Shown here: piece after piece, positions 17,164 through 25,893 of the stretch
Position numbering within the stretch: position 1 is the stretch's first letter
How the letters are laid out: every line of letters starts with the position of its first letter
Origin: Paenibacillus sp. LHD-38
Lineage (GTDB): Bacteria; Bacillota; Bacilli; Paenibacillales; Paenibacillaceae
DNA: 64,000 bases
Reading direction: 5' to 3'
NCBI RefSeq assembly: GCF_031157315.1
Contig: NZ_JAVIFU010000015.1
Location: 62,001 to 126,000 of the forward strand
Position numbers and translations under genes: made by a program
The notes under the pieces: model-generated
Seen by the model: only the letters and a program-made list of their open reading frames with translations
Told to the model about the DNA's origin: nothing
Database searches by the model: none

Positions 17164-18372
17164 ATGAAAAAAGTTCTGTTTATCAGTTACCTATTTCCCC
17201 CGATAGGGGCAAGCCAGCGCGCACTTAAATTCGCCAAATTTCTTCCACAGTTTGGATGGTCGCCAATAATTCTTACCCCGGAAAAGTCGAATTATCCCAA
17301 AGTCGACAAAACGATGTTGAATGAAATACCTAAAGAATGCGAGGTCTTTAGGCTCAAGTCATGCGAAAAACTTCCGGGAAATCCATATATTACAATAAAT
17401 GATTTTTTACAGGGATGGTTTCCGGCTACGATAATGGAAGGTGTCAGATTAATTGAAGAAAAGAAAATTGACGCCATATATAGCGTTTCGGCTCCCTACG
17501 TATCCTTATTATCCGGCTTAGCTTTAAAGCGACTTACCGGAAAACCGCTTGTAATCGACCTAAGAGACGAGTGGACCACAAACCCGTTTATTCAAAGAAG
17601 TCGGTATAAAAAAGATATAGGATTTAATAAGAAACTAGAAATACAAGTACTAAAAGAGTCTGACGCTGTCATTACTGTTTCCGACAGTATTAAGGACACG
17701 TTATTTAAGTTGTCTGGCACTAAATCAAAAAAAAAATTTCATACCATCATGAATGGTTATGATTCGGAAGATTTTAATAACATTACACTAACAACCCAAA
17801 ATAACGATAAGTTTAAGATTTGTTATATGGGCTCTATATATGGACACATAAAAATATTAGCCGATCGCTTTTTTAAGGATTTTGAAAAAAGCCTTCGCGA
17901 GAAAAAGATTCGTTCGAACAAAGTTGAAATAAGACTAGTCGGTTATCTTGACAACATCCGTTTTCCGGACAACTGGAAGTTAAACAGTCTGATAAAGAGA
18001 ACGGGTTACGTAAATCATAATAGTGCCCTTAAGATGGCAGCTTCATCCGATCTTCTCCTTCTTTTAATTGATCCAAAACAAGGAGACCAGACTGTCACGA
18101 GTAAAATATTTGAGCTTATTAATTTAAGAAAACCAATACTTGCTATCGTCCCTCCGAATGGGGCAGCAGCGAAAATAATTAGAGAAACTCGCACAGGAAT
18201 AGTCATAGATTCGAATCGCCCTTGGGAAGCCATACGAATCATTGAGACATATATACGCTCATGGGAACAAGGTGTTCTTAGAATAAATCCTGACATGCAT
18301 GCGATTGAAAACTATGACCGAAGGAGATTGACTGAAAGATTGGCAGCCATATTGAATAATGTTACAAAATAA
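17164..18372 (+). CDS. Family 4-type glycosyltransferase (GT-B)
   Basis: A 402-residue GT-B protein. The N-lobe opens with KVLFISYLFPPIGASQRALK, the usual Pro/Gly-rich loop of GT4 enzymes, and LVIDLRDEWTTNPF is a typical GT4 segment. The C-lobe has VNHNSALKMAASSDLLLLL and SKIFELINLRKPILAIV, matching the donor-binding region. The gene is clearly more A+T-rich than its neighbours and lacks the polybasic tail, so it may have been acquired separately. The first ATG (17158) is only 3 bp from GAGAGG; the second (17164) has better spacing and was chosen. Sugar specificity is unknown. Confidence 0.82.
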   Translation: MKKVLFISYLFPPIGASQRALKFAKFLPQFGWSPIILTPEKSNYPKVDKTMLNEIPKECEVFRLKSCEKLPGNPYITINDFLQGWFPATIMEGVRLIEEKKIDAIYSVSAPYVSLLSGLALKRLTGKPLVIDLRDEWTTNPFIQRSRYKKDIGFNKKLEIQVLKESDAVITVSDSIKDTLFKLSGTKSKKKFHTIMNGYDSEDFNNITLTTQNNDKFKICYMGSIYGHIKILADRFFKDFEKSLREKKIRSNKVEIRLVGYLDNIRFPDNWKLNSLIKRTGYVNHNSALKMAASSDLLLLLIDPKQGDQTVTSKIFELINLRKPILAIVPPNGAAAKIIRETRTGIVIDSNRPWEAIRIIETYIRSWEQGVLRINPDMHAIENYDRRRLTERLAAILNNVTK

Positions 18373-18382
18373 ATCATTTATC

Positions 18383-18501
18383 GATGAAATGTTAGTGAAT
18401 GCTGCAGCGCGTGAACTGCGAGAGCACGATACAGGCATGTGGTGACCTTCGATCACGTCGAGCAAGCAATGGATGAGTTGGATTTATCTCATGTTAGCTA
18501 A
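18383..18501 (+). pseudogene. Possible decayed coding remnant
   Basis: One frame reads DEMLVNAAARELREHDTGMW to a stop, and the adjacent frame continues VTFDHVEQAMDELDLSHVS to a stop. Together they look like a single helical protein fragment broken by a frameshift. I do not recognise the family. Confidence 0.3.
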
Positions 18502-18553
18502 GACCGTGGAGCATCATAAGAAAGACAGTGGTTTCACAGCAGGATGACTAATT

Positions 18554-18586
18554 GTAGTCCCCACCGTATAACAGGATGGGGACTAC
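18554..18586. other. Recurring AGTCCC hairpin, third copy
   Basis: GTAGTCCCCA (18554-18563) and TGGGGACTAC (18577-18586) form a perfect 10-bp stem around a 13-base loop. There is no T tract. The rest of 18373-18836 holds no intact gene. Confidence 0.5.
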
Positions 18587-18799
18587 GTTGTATAACTGGA
18601 TTCAAATTATCCTGAATTCCGAAAGCTTAGTATATCAAGCCACCACGACCCTGAGAATATCATATCGTACCGAGGGAGTTTATAAACGATATTTGAGGGG
18701 ATTCCATATAGAATCCCCACATTGTTCAACTCTAAAACCACTCTGCAAAAACATGAATCGCTATTTTGATAGGACAAGATGTCTTAAGCTCTCCGACTG

Positions 18800-18808
18800 C
18801 ATATTGTA
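18800..18808 (+). promoter_or_regulatory. Possible sigma-K -10 box of the pglD-like gene
   Basis: CATATTGTA fits CATANNNTA and ends 28 bp before the GTG start. No ACC stands at the expected -35 position, so the call rests on the -10 alone. Confidence 0.35.
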
Positions 18809-18836
18809 AAGAAAAACATCAAAAGGAGGCAGAGCG

Positions 18837-19457
18837 GTGAAGAGCTTGGTGATCGTTGGAATGGGGGGGCATAGTAAAGTTGCAGCAGATGTTGCCTTGA
18901 GACTAGGTTACAAAATTATTGGCTATGTGGATGATACCCCCCGCCTTGGGAACTCATCTTATATTTGTACGCCTAATGACTTTATAAAGCGTGTGGATTA
19001 TCATAATCATGAAGTATTTATCGCGATCGGGAACAATAAATCAAGGGAAGATATGGTAAGTCAATTTAATGCTATTTCGATTCGATATGCAACATTAATA
19101 GACCCTTCGGCTATCACCAGTCCTTTGGTTGAGATTAAGGAAGGTTCTTTGGTGATGCCGGGGTCTGTTATTAATACCCATTCAAAGATTGGAAGTCATT
19201 CTATTATTAATACCTCTTCCTCAGTTGATCATGACTGCTTCATTGAGGACTTTGTTCACTTATCGCCGGGTGTTCATCTGGCTGGCGGCGTTACCGTAAA
19301 GAAAGGAGCGCATCTTGGTATAGGATGTGTGGTTATTCCTTCCATCACTATTGGTGAAAAATCTGTCGTTGGAGCAGGAGCTGTAGTAGTCAAAGATGTC
19401 CCTGCAAATGTCACGGTGGTTGGAGTACCTGCCCAAATTATTAAAAGTCATAAATAA
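18837..19457 (+). CDS. pglD: UDP-bacillosamine N-acetyltransferase (PglD-like)
   Basis: A 206-residue sugar O/N-acyltransferase of the NeuD/PglD type. The N-terminus binds the UDP-sugar (VIVGMGGHSKVAADVA, then IGYVDDTP), and the C-terminal half is a left-handed beta helix of hexapeptide repeats with the catalytic His132 in SSVDHDC. The end GVPAQII is typical. It would acetylate the 4-amino group using acetyl-CoA, the last step to UDP-N,N'-diacetylbacillosamine. Start is GTG behind AAAGGAGG. It is separated from its pathway partners by a convergent glycosyltransferase gene and by decayed sequence. Confidence 0.87.
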   Translation: MKSLVIVGMGGHSKVAADVALRLGYKIIGYVDDTPRLGNSSYICTPNDFIKRVDYHNHEVFIAIGNNKSREDMVSQFNAISIRYATLIDPSAITSPLVEIKEGSLVMPGSVINTHSKIGSHSIINTSSSVDHDCFIEDFVHLSPGVHLAGGVTVKKGAHLGIGCVVIPSITIGEKSVVGAGAVVVKDVPANVTVVGVPAQIIKSHK

Positions 19458-19473
19458 GTGGCAGTCGGAATAC

Positions 19474-20916
19474 TTAGTCAAGGCTCTTATACACCGTAAT
19501 CAGTTGTTGTGCTATCTTCATGGGGTCATGGTGCTCGGCAGCGTAGGCCCTGCCTCTAACTCCAAGTTCATATCGAAGTTGGGGATTCGTTATCAAATTA
19601 TAAAGCGCTTTTTCAAACGTAAGAGGGTTAGCAGGAACAACTGGCATATTAGCCGGATACTTAGTGAGAAGGTCTTCCCGGATATGTGAAATAACGGGCT
19701 TACCCAATAACATGGCTTCAATGGCCACTGTACCGTATATCCCTAAATGAAGCTGGTCGACCAATATATCCGCTTTTCTTATCCATTTAAGGACGTTTGC
19801 ATTTGACGTATTCTCAACCTGAACATAGTCAAAATTTAAATTTTGTTTCAGAGTCTTGACTACCCTCCCAATATGATCTGTCCCTTTTATATAGCGATTG
19901 CTTGGAGCATGTACGACAAGAGGTCTTTGGTTGTTTGCATCGGGATAAAGAGGACTGAATTTTCTATGATCCACCACCGCTCGAACAAGATATGCCTTTT
20001 TGAAATAGCCTTTAATGTATTCAAACAGTTCGTGGTCAGGGACAATGACCGCATCGACGAATTTCGATAAGACCGTTAATCTGCGATGAATTTCGTTTTC
20101 GTCGGTAAGCTTTACTCTTGCAAAGGGATTCATGAGCTTGGCAATTGAAGCCTTTCTGACTTCGGATCCCCAGAAGGACATGACGATCCTTTTATTAGTT
20201 AGATTTAGATAAGGCAAGTCCGTATAATTGTATTTGGTGAACGTTTCTCCGCCGTGAAAATGAAATATTTGGTATTTTTCCGAGCTTTTTATTGCGTAAT
20301 TCATCATGGCACGTCCTCGAAGGGATTTAGGAACTTTGTGTATTGGCGAAGGCAGCCCGTCGGGAAATGCAAAGCGACCACGTTTTACATAACTGCAAAA
20401 TGACACCGGGAGTCCAAGTTTTTGTAGAGAAGTTGCTTGTGTGCTCATTTGTCCGGCTGGGTTTACCGGTGTATGCAAGATCCTCCCTAGCTGCGGGGCG
20501 GATATCATTTTATCAGGCTCGGGTTCAATAAGTATAGTGTTTAGCTTGGGATGAGGTGTACTGAAACGCAACGGTACTAACTGGGTTATCGGTTTGATGA
20601 CTCTTTTCTTTGGTTTTGCTTTCTTTTTTTTAAAAATCATTCTTTTTTTTGGTTTAGGTTTATTTATAATAATTTTTTTTAAACGCAGTTTCTGTTTCAA
20701 AACCATTCTTTTTTTTGGTTTAGATTTTTTTTTAATATTTTTTTTCAAACGTAGCTTTTGTTTCAAAACCATTCTCTTTTTTGGGGGATGTTTTTTTTTC
20801 GTTCTTTTAATATGGGGAGCGGCATTTCTTGTTGGCTTTAGCTTCGTATTTCTTTTAACATTTTGTTGTTTAATCGGGCGTAGCCTTCGGATGCCTGCGT
20901 TAGTCTTCTTGTTCAT
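19474..20916 (-). CDS. GT4-like glycosyltransferase with long Lys/Arg-rich N-terminus
   Basis: A 480-residue protein on the minus strand. Residues 1-110 are extremely rich in Lys and Arg and contain an imperfect internal repeat (KKRMVLKQKLRLKK occurs twice). The rest is a GT-B enzyme: LGRILHTPVNPAGQMS, FHFHGGETF, VHAPSNRYIKGTD and, in the donor region, GTVAIEAMLLGKPVI near residue 410. The C-terminus is matched by the remnant at 16916-17128. The basic leader resembles those of the CgeB-like proteins here and of coat proteins such as CotG in general character. I infer targeting to the spore surface or a polyanion; this is not proven. Confidence 0.82.
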   Translation of the reverse strand: MNKKTNAGIRRLRPIKQQNVKRNTKLKPTRNAAPHIKRTKKKHPPKKRMVLKQKLRLKKNIKKKSKPKKRMVLKQKLRLKKIIINKPKPKKRMIFKKKKAKPKKRVIKPITQLVPLRFSTPHPKLNTILIEPEPDKMISAPQLGRILHTPVNPAGQMSTQATSLQKLGLPVSFCSYVKRGRFAFPDGLPSPIHKVPKSLRGRAMMNYAIKSSEKYQIFHFHGGETFTKYNYTDLPYLNLTNKRIVMSFWGSEVRKASIAKLMNPFARVKLTDENEIHRRLTVLSKFVDAVIVPDHELFEYIKGYFKKAYLVRAVVDHRKFSPLYPDANNQRPLVVHAPSNRYIKGTDHIGRVVKTLKQNLNFDYVQVENTSNANVLKWIRKADILVDQLHLGIYGTVAIEAMLLGKPVISHIREDLLTKYPANMPVVPANPLTFEKALYNLITNPQLRYELGVRGRAYAAEHHDPMKIAQQLITVYKSLD

Positions 20917-20955
20917 CTATTAAGTCGCTTCCTTCCTGATAAGAACTGATAACTT

Positions 20956-20969
20956 CATAGTATAGTATG
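20956..20969. promoter_or_regulatory. Overlapping CATANNNTA boxes on both strands
   Basis: Plus strand CATAGTATA (20956-20964) and minus strand CATACTATA (20969-20961) overlap in the 190-bp gap between the divergent genes at 20916 and 21108. Each fits the sigma-K -10 consensus, but neither has ACC at the standard -35 position. A shared divergent sporulation promoter is plausible. Confidence 0.35.
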
Positions 20970-21107
20970 GGGGTGAGTAAAAACGGACACGGCTTGCGTC
21001 CATCGTTCGACAAAAGGTTTTGTTTCAAACGTGCAATCAGAGAACGATCTCCCTGCATATATCGTTACTAAAGATATAAAAATAATTGCTATGGGAGATT
21101 GGGAAAA

Positions 21108-22265
21108 ATGACAAAAGATGCAGGTCGGATTTATCTTTCTTCTCCCCATATGAGCGGAAAAGAACAACAATATGTAGATGACGCATTTCAATCGAATTGG
21201 ATCGCTCCTCTGGGTCCTCATGTGGATGCCTTTGAAAAGGAAATTGCCAATTATGTTCAGAGTGCGGGAGCGGTAGCAATGTGTTCAGGAACGGCAGCGA
21301 TTCATTTATCTTTGAGGCTGCTCGGGGTCGGTAAAGGCGATACTGTGTTTTGTTCTACTTTAACTTTTGTTGCCAGCGCTAACCCCATTTTATATCAGGG
21401 AGCTGAACCGGTTTTTATCGATTCCGAACCTATGTCGTGGAACATGTCACCCGTCGCTTTGAAACATGCTTTCGTCCACGCTGATAATACCGGGAAACTT
21501 CCTAAGGCGGTCATTGTTGTAAATCTATACGGCCAAAATGCCGATATGGATCCTTTGTTAGCGCTCTGCAATGAATATAACGTACCGGTGATTGAAGACG
21601 CGGCCGAATCCTTAGGTGCCACTTACCGTAATAAGGCAAGCGGAACCTTTGGCAAATTCGGAATTTACTCTTTTAACGGGAACAAAATGATTACGACCTC
21701 AGGCGGCGGCATGCTGGTATCGAACGATCTCGAAGCGTTGGAAAAGGCGCGGTTCTGGGCCACTCAGGCCCGAGATTCCGCCCGTCATTATGAACATAGC
21801 GAAGTGGGTTACAATTATCGTTTAAGTAACGTATTGGCAGCAATCGGAAGGGCTCAATTGCAGGTGTTAGAGGATCGCATCACCGCACGCCGAACCGTAT
21901 TCGAACGTTATTATTCGGAATTGGGAGACATCGACGGGATACGCTTTTTATCTGAAGCGTCCTATGGTCGATGTACCCGTTGGCTAACTGCCTTAATCAT
22001 AGACCCGACGAAGCTAGGAGTGTCAGTTGATCAAGTCATCGACGAACTAGCTTTATATAATATCGAGGCTCGCCCCGTTTGGAAGCCGATGCATTTGCAA
22101 CCGCTATTCAAGCATTATCTGTATTTCGTTCACGGCGATAGCAGTATTTCAGACAGTTTGTTCAACAATGGAATTTGTTTACCGTCAGGATCAAATTTGA
22201 CGCAAGAAGATCAGAAATTTGTAATAGCTTGTTTTAAACGGGCTATTGTACAAAAAAAGCCCTAA
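21108..22265 (+). CDS. pglE: UDP-4-amino-6-deoxy-sugar aminotransferase (PglE-like)
   Basis: A 385-residue DegT/DnrJ/EryC1-family PLP enzyme. IYLSSPHMSGKEQQYV and FQSNWIAPLGPHV are the usual N-terminal signature of the PglE/PseC-like branch. Lys193 in FNGNKMITTSGGG is the PLP lysine, EDAAESLGA binds the cofactor ring, and YNYRLSNVLAAIGRAQL is the conserved C-terminal segment. It would transfer an amino group from glutamate to C4 of the keto sugar made by the PglF-like enzyme. ATG at 21108 was chosen over the upstream TTG because GGGAGA is then well spaced. Enzymes for other 4-keto sugars are alternatives. Confidence 0.87.
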   Translation: MTKDAGRIYLSSPHMSGKEQQYVDDAFQSNWIAPLGPHVDAFEKEIANYVQSAGAVAMCSGTAAIHLSLRLLGVGKGDTVFCSTLTFVASANPILYQGAEPVFIDSEPMSWNMSPVALKHAFVHADNTGKLPKAVIVVNLYGQNADMDPLLALCNEYNVPVIEDAAESLGATYRNKASGTFGKFGIYSFNGNKMITTSGGGMLVSNDLEALEKARFWATQARDSARHYEHSEVGYNYRLSNVLAAIGRAQLQVLEDRITARRTVFERYYSELGDIDGIRFLSEASYGRCTRWLTALIIDPTKLGVSVDQVIDELALYNIEARPVWKPMHLQPLFKHYLYFVHGDSSISDSLFNNGICLPSGSNLTQEDQKFVIACFKRAIVQKKP

Positions 22266-22794
22266 GATCGGGCTCCGATTCCTTTTTCCTCAATGTTGAA
22301 AGAGGACGATTAGCACTCAGGAGCCTGATTGCAGCCCAGCGAGTATATGGTGTAATCCTACGGATTATTGTAGGTGGCTTTCAATTGTGAAGCTTGCCCC
22401 CTTCACGGAAGGTGATGCATTGATAATTGCTGTTGCATTCGATGAACATCGGAAGACCGTCTGCCGTGATGCTACTGGACGGGGCTTTGGCGCTGTCACA
22501 AAATCGGCGTCTGGATCTCCTCCCGTTCGCAATGTCGGCAGGCATACACAATCCGTTTATATAACTTTTTTAAAATTGATTCCTCACTTACTACATAGCT
22601 TATAGACTTATCAAACTATTCGAGTGAGTTAGTGTGTGTTCGAGAGAATAGTTGAGAAAAGGTAAATAGGGACAAACCGTCAGTTTCTTATTTATTTGTC
22701 GAGGCTAAACCTAATATATAAACGAATGCCGTTTCCGTACACTTGGATTCACACGTAAAATGAAATAATCGGGATATAAAGAAGAGGTGTGATA
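22266..22794. other. Gene-free stretch
   Basis: A weak hairpin (AGCCC/GGGCT) follows the pglE-like gene. Beyond it I see only a 72-codon open frame with no ribosome site and no recognisable content, plus an isolated CATAGCTTA box at 22594-22602 that lacks a -35 partner. It is probably decayed sequence. Confidence 0.4.
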
Positions 22795-24555
22795 GTGATT
22801 ATAAGACGTGAACAAAATTTTATCCGAAAAATAATAAAAAAACGAAAACAAACGGCTCACCAATCAGCCAATCGAATGTTAAATAACATAAAATCAAGAA
22901 AAGTAATCGAAAGAATAAAAAAAGTTACAAGAATAAGAACCTCAAAAAGGAAAAGCAGAAAGAGAATAAGCAATCGGCAAACAATCGGAGAGAAGCGGCT
23001 GTATAACAAAAGAACAGTAAAGAAGCCAATAAAAGTGGAAAGACTAAAAATATTGGCACTCATAAAACCGTTTGAAACTATGGAAGTAAAACGATACCAT
23101 CCTGCGATCGAAGCTTTGAAACAATTTGCAGAAGTCCGGTATTGGTCCGAGGACGGAAGTATATTGGATATACTTAAGAAAATGAGTTGGAAGCCCGATT
23201 TTGTATTCCATTATGATTATACAGCGTCTTATTCTTATTCACCCCGAATTACCGACTTGAATAAAGTCGACATTCCTAAAGGCTGCTATGTTCTCAATAT
23301 TCATACGCGTCCTGAAGTTCGAAGAGCATATATTTTAGAGAATAATGTAGATCTCTTATATGCAGCGTCAAAAGATTCATTCTTGGAGGTATTCCCAGAG
23401 TGTGAAGAAAGATTCAGAGAGTTGCCCAGTCCAATTCAACCGAATGTTAAAGAGGACAGGAAGATAAACTCGGAGCCGCTTACCTCTTCTACTCTCGTTC
23501 AAAACGATTATTCAGCCGTTCAATGCGCTCAGCAGTTAATAGCCACAATAAAAGATTATTTGAATATGAAGCATCTCGCAGCGCTTATAACAAACGGGGC
23601 GGTTCCTCGAAAGAAGAAATTAAAGATCTTGATCCTCATAAAAAAATTTGCTCAAACCATGCCTAAACATCAGCATAAATACGATATGATCAAAGCCATT
23701 AGACAATTTGCTCAAGTCAGCTATTGGCATAAGAATGGTGATATACGAAACATATTAAAAAAAATAAAGATGAAGCCGGATTTTATTTTCCATTACGACA
23801 TTTCATGGAATTATGCATTTTCTCCCAAGATAACCAATTTGTCGAAGGTGAAAATACCTAAAGGATGTTATGTGCTTGATGTTCATTGGCGTCCGAATGA
23901 AAGAAAAGCCTATTTTGACAAAATAGCAAAACCGAATTTAATTTTCTCGGCAAGTAAATACCCTTTCCTGAAAGCTTTTCCTGAATGCATTAGAAGATTT
24001 AGATGGGCTCCATTTGCAATAAACCCCAATATTATTAGAGATTATAAAGAAAATAAAGACATTGATTTTGCTCTTATGGGTCTGCTGCACCCGCCCGGAC
24101 GATATCCGTTCAGGGAAACGGTTTTGAACAGAATGACCAAAGTTAATGGTTTCTTACATTTCACACATCCGGGTCATCACGTTCAAAATAAACCAGGCAT
24201 TCTAATTAACACAGAATATGCAAGAGCGATAAATAGAACAAAACTATTTTTCACTTGCGGTAGTCAATTGGAAATTCCCGTTGCGAAGTTTTTTGAAGGA
24301 CCCGGATGCAGATCTTTGCTATTGGCTGAACCCAATAAGGATATTTTAGAATTGGGCTTTAAAGATAAAATAAATTTCATTGCGTGCTATGGAGGGGATA
24401 TTTACCGGAAAGCCATTTATTATCGAACCCATCATCTGGAACGAGAACTGATTAGTCAAAACGGCTATGATTTTATACAGACTCACCATACTAACCAAGT
24501 GCGGGCAAATCAGTTTGTTGCTGCTATCGAGGAGTTTCTGAAACGGAAGAAATAA
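22795..24555 (+). CDS. CgeB-like glycosyltransferase with basic leader and duplicated N-lobe
   Basis: A 586-residue protein in three parts. Residues 1-80 are Lys/Arg-rich. Residues about 84-225 repeat the N-lobe of the enzyme: VRYWSEDGSILDIL, PDFVFHYDYT and IPKGCYVLNIH echo VSYWHKNGDIRNIL, PDFIFHYDIS and IPKGCYVLDVH of the main domain. Residues about 275-586 form a full GT-B of the CgeB or Glyco_trans_1_2 type, with LIFSASKYPFLKAFPE, FTCGSQLEIPVAKFFEGPGC and the C-terminal end FIQTHHTNQVRA. In Bacillus, CgeB shapes the outermost spore layer under sigma-K and GerE. Start GTG at 22795 is 7 bp from AGAGG. The paralogue at 27766 has the same three-part design. Confidence 0.8.
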   Translation: MIIRREQNFIRKIIKKRKQTAHQSANRMLNNIKSRKVIERIKKVTRIRTSKRKSRKRISNRQTIGEKRLYNKRTVKKPIKVERLKILALIKPFETMEVKRYHPAIEALKQFAEVRYWSEDGSILDILKKMSWKPDFVFHYDYTASYSYSPRITDLNKVDIPKGCYVLNIHTRPEVRRAYILENNVDLLYAASKDSFLEVFPECEERFRELPSPIQPNVKEDRKINSEPLTSSTLVQNDYSAVQCAQQLIATIKDYLNMKHLAALITNGAVPRKKKLKILILIKKFAQTMPKHQHKYDMIKAIRQFAQVSYWHKNGDIRNILKKIKMKPDFIFHYDISWNYAFSPKITNLSKVKIPKGCYVLDVHWRPNERKAYFDKIAKPNLIFSASKYPFLKAFPECIRRFRWAPFAINPNIIRDYKENKDIDFALMGLLHPPGRYPFRETVLNRMTKVNGFLHFTHPGHHVQNKPGILINTEYARAINRTKLFFTCGSQLEIPVAKFFEGPGCRSLLLAEPNKDILELGFKDKINFIACYGGDIYRKAIYYRTHHLERELISQNGYDFIQTHHTNQVRANQFVAAIEEFLKRKK

Positions 24556-24591
24556 AGCAAAAAAAGCGGATGAGCGTTTCCGTTTAAAAAG

Positions 24592-24629
24592 ACAAAGTAC
24601 CGCCTAGAGGGCGATACTTTGTTTTTTTT
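24592..24629 (+). terminator. Rho-independent terminator
   Basis: ACAAAGTA and CGCC pair with GGCG and TACTTTGT around a short loop, followed by eight T. Confidence 0.9.
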
Positions 24630-24726
24630 CTTGCAAGCGATTTTTATTTCATCTCTTTTAAGTAAGTGAAAATAGGTAATCATTCATTTTGTTTCCCTGT
24701 TTTACAAATATTGATACATTGTCCAT

Positions 24727-24754
24727 ACCAGCCTGATTGTTCTCTCATATACTA
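24727..24754 (+). promoter_or_regulatory. Sigma-K promoter of the wbpB-wbpE-wbpD operon
   Basis: ACC at 24727-24729, a 16-bp spacer and CATATACTA at 24746-24754, the same -10 as upstream of the wbpA-like gene. The chosen start codon is 56 bp downstream. Confidence 0.75.
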
Positions 24755-24810
24755 TGACGTAAATGAAATATTTCGGAAAGGCTTTGCTTAACCGAAAGGG
24801 GGGATACTTT

Positions 24811-25893
24811 ATGCAACCTGTAAGAATTGCATTGATAGGTTGCGGTTATATCGCGCAAAAACATGTACGTTCTTTGCTAGAAATAGGAGAGGAAGTAGAA
24901 TTGGTAGCTCTATGCGATATTGATAAACAACAGCTGGAACGTTTTGCTAAGGATGTATGCAAGCCTCATTATCCGAATATACGACTCCATACTACGATTG
25001 AAGAATGTTTGAGCAGAGATGATATTGATCTGATTGCGATTACAACCAGCAGTCATACCCATGCAGCTATCTCCATTGCGGCTCTTCAAGCGGGCAAGCA
25101 CGTTCTGGTAGAGAAACCGCTTGCGTTGTCGATTCAAGATGCTAGATTAGCGGAGGCTGAAGCGAAGCAGCGTGGTCTTATTCTTGCTGTTTCGTTGCAA
25201 ACCAGATATTTGTCGCAGATGCAAGCGATAAAAAAGGCTACTGACGAAGGGCGATTCGGGCGTTTGATTCATGGTGTCGTATCGATGAGGTGGAATCGGA
25301 ATATGGATTACTATCATGCCAGTCCTTGGCGGGAATCTTGGGCCAAAGGTGGCGGGTTATTTATGAATCAATGCATACATTACATCGACCTCCTTCAATG
25401 GTTAATGGGGCCTGTTGTGTCGGTATACGGAGAAGCCGACACGTTTGCACAACCCTTGCATGTGGAAAATATGGGAGTCGCCGTGTTGAAATTCGCAAAC
25501 GGTGCGACCGGTAATGTCGAAGCCTCAGCCTGTGTTTATCCGAAAAGCCTTCTAACCTCACTTAGCCTGTTCGGCGAGAGGGGATCAGTGTCACTCGAAG
25601 GCGTGAGATTAAACGAACTAAAACAATGGAACTTTGAAAATGATCAAATCGAGGATGAAAGTGTACTCGAAAGAACGGATGAAATTTCCCATACCCCCCT
25701 ATATAAAGACATGATACAAGCGATTACAACGGGAACCTCACCCTTGGTATCCGTAGAAACGTCGATAGATTCTTTGGAGGTCATTCTGGCGATCTACAAG
25801 TCTATTAAGGAAGGCGTACCGGTACATCTGCCGCTCGATCATTTTGACATGAAAAATATGACGCTAATAAGCAAAGGAGGGGACCCGCATTGA
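24811..25893 (+). CDS. wbpB: UDP-GlcNAcA 3-dehydrogenase (WbpB/WlbA-like, Gfo/Idh/MocA)
   Basis: A 360-residue NAD-dependent oxidoreductase. The Rossmann motif is ALIGCGYIAQKH, and the family signature EKP falls at residues 101-103. GGGLFMNQCIHYIDLLQWLMG holds the usual catalytic His region in the C-terminal domain, here with a broken GG.xxD..xH pattern typical of the family. It would oxidise C3 of UDP-GlcNAc uronate to the 3-keto form. ATG 24811 follows a seven-base GGGGGGA ribosome site; an earlier ATG at 24763 lacks one. It overlaps the aminotransferase gene by 4 bp, and a third gene overlaps the aminotransferase by none but abuts it, so the three genes are clearly one operon. Confidence 0.87.
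   Translation: MQPVRIALIGCGYIAQKHVRSLLEIGEEVELVALCDIDKQQLERFAKDVCKPHYPNIRLHTTIEECLSRDDIDLIAITTSSHTHAAISIAALQAGKHVLVEKPLALSIQDARLAEAEAKQRGLILAVSLQTRYLSQMQAIKKATDEGRFGRLIHGVVSMRWNRNMDYYHASPWRESWAKGGGLFMNQCIHYIDLLQWLMGPVVSVYGEADTFAQPLHVENMGVAVLKFANGATGNVEASACVYPKSLLTSLSLFGERGSVSLEGVRLNELKQWNFENDQIEDESVLERTDEISHTPLYKDMIQAITTGTSPLVSVETSIDSLEVILAIYKSIKEGVPVHLPLDHFDMKNMTLISKGGDPH

Noticed and set aside
18576..18809. 77-codon frame before the pglD-like gene
   Set aside because: No ribosome site and no protein-like pattern; it contains hairpin sequence.
22387..22605. 72-codon frame in the gap before the CgeB-like gene
   Set aside because: Starts without a ribosome site and matches no family I know; kept only as part of a gene-free stretch.
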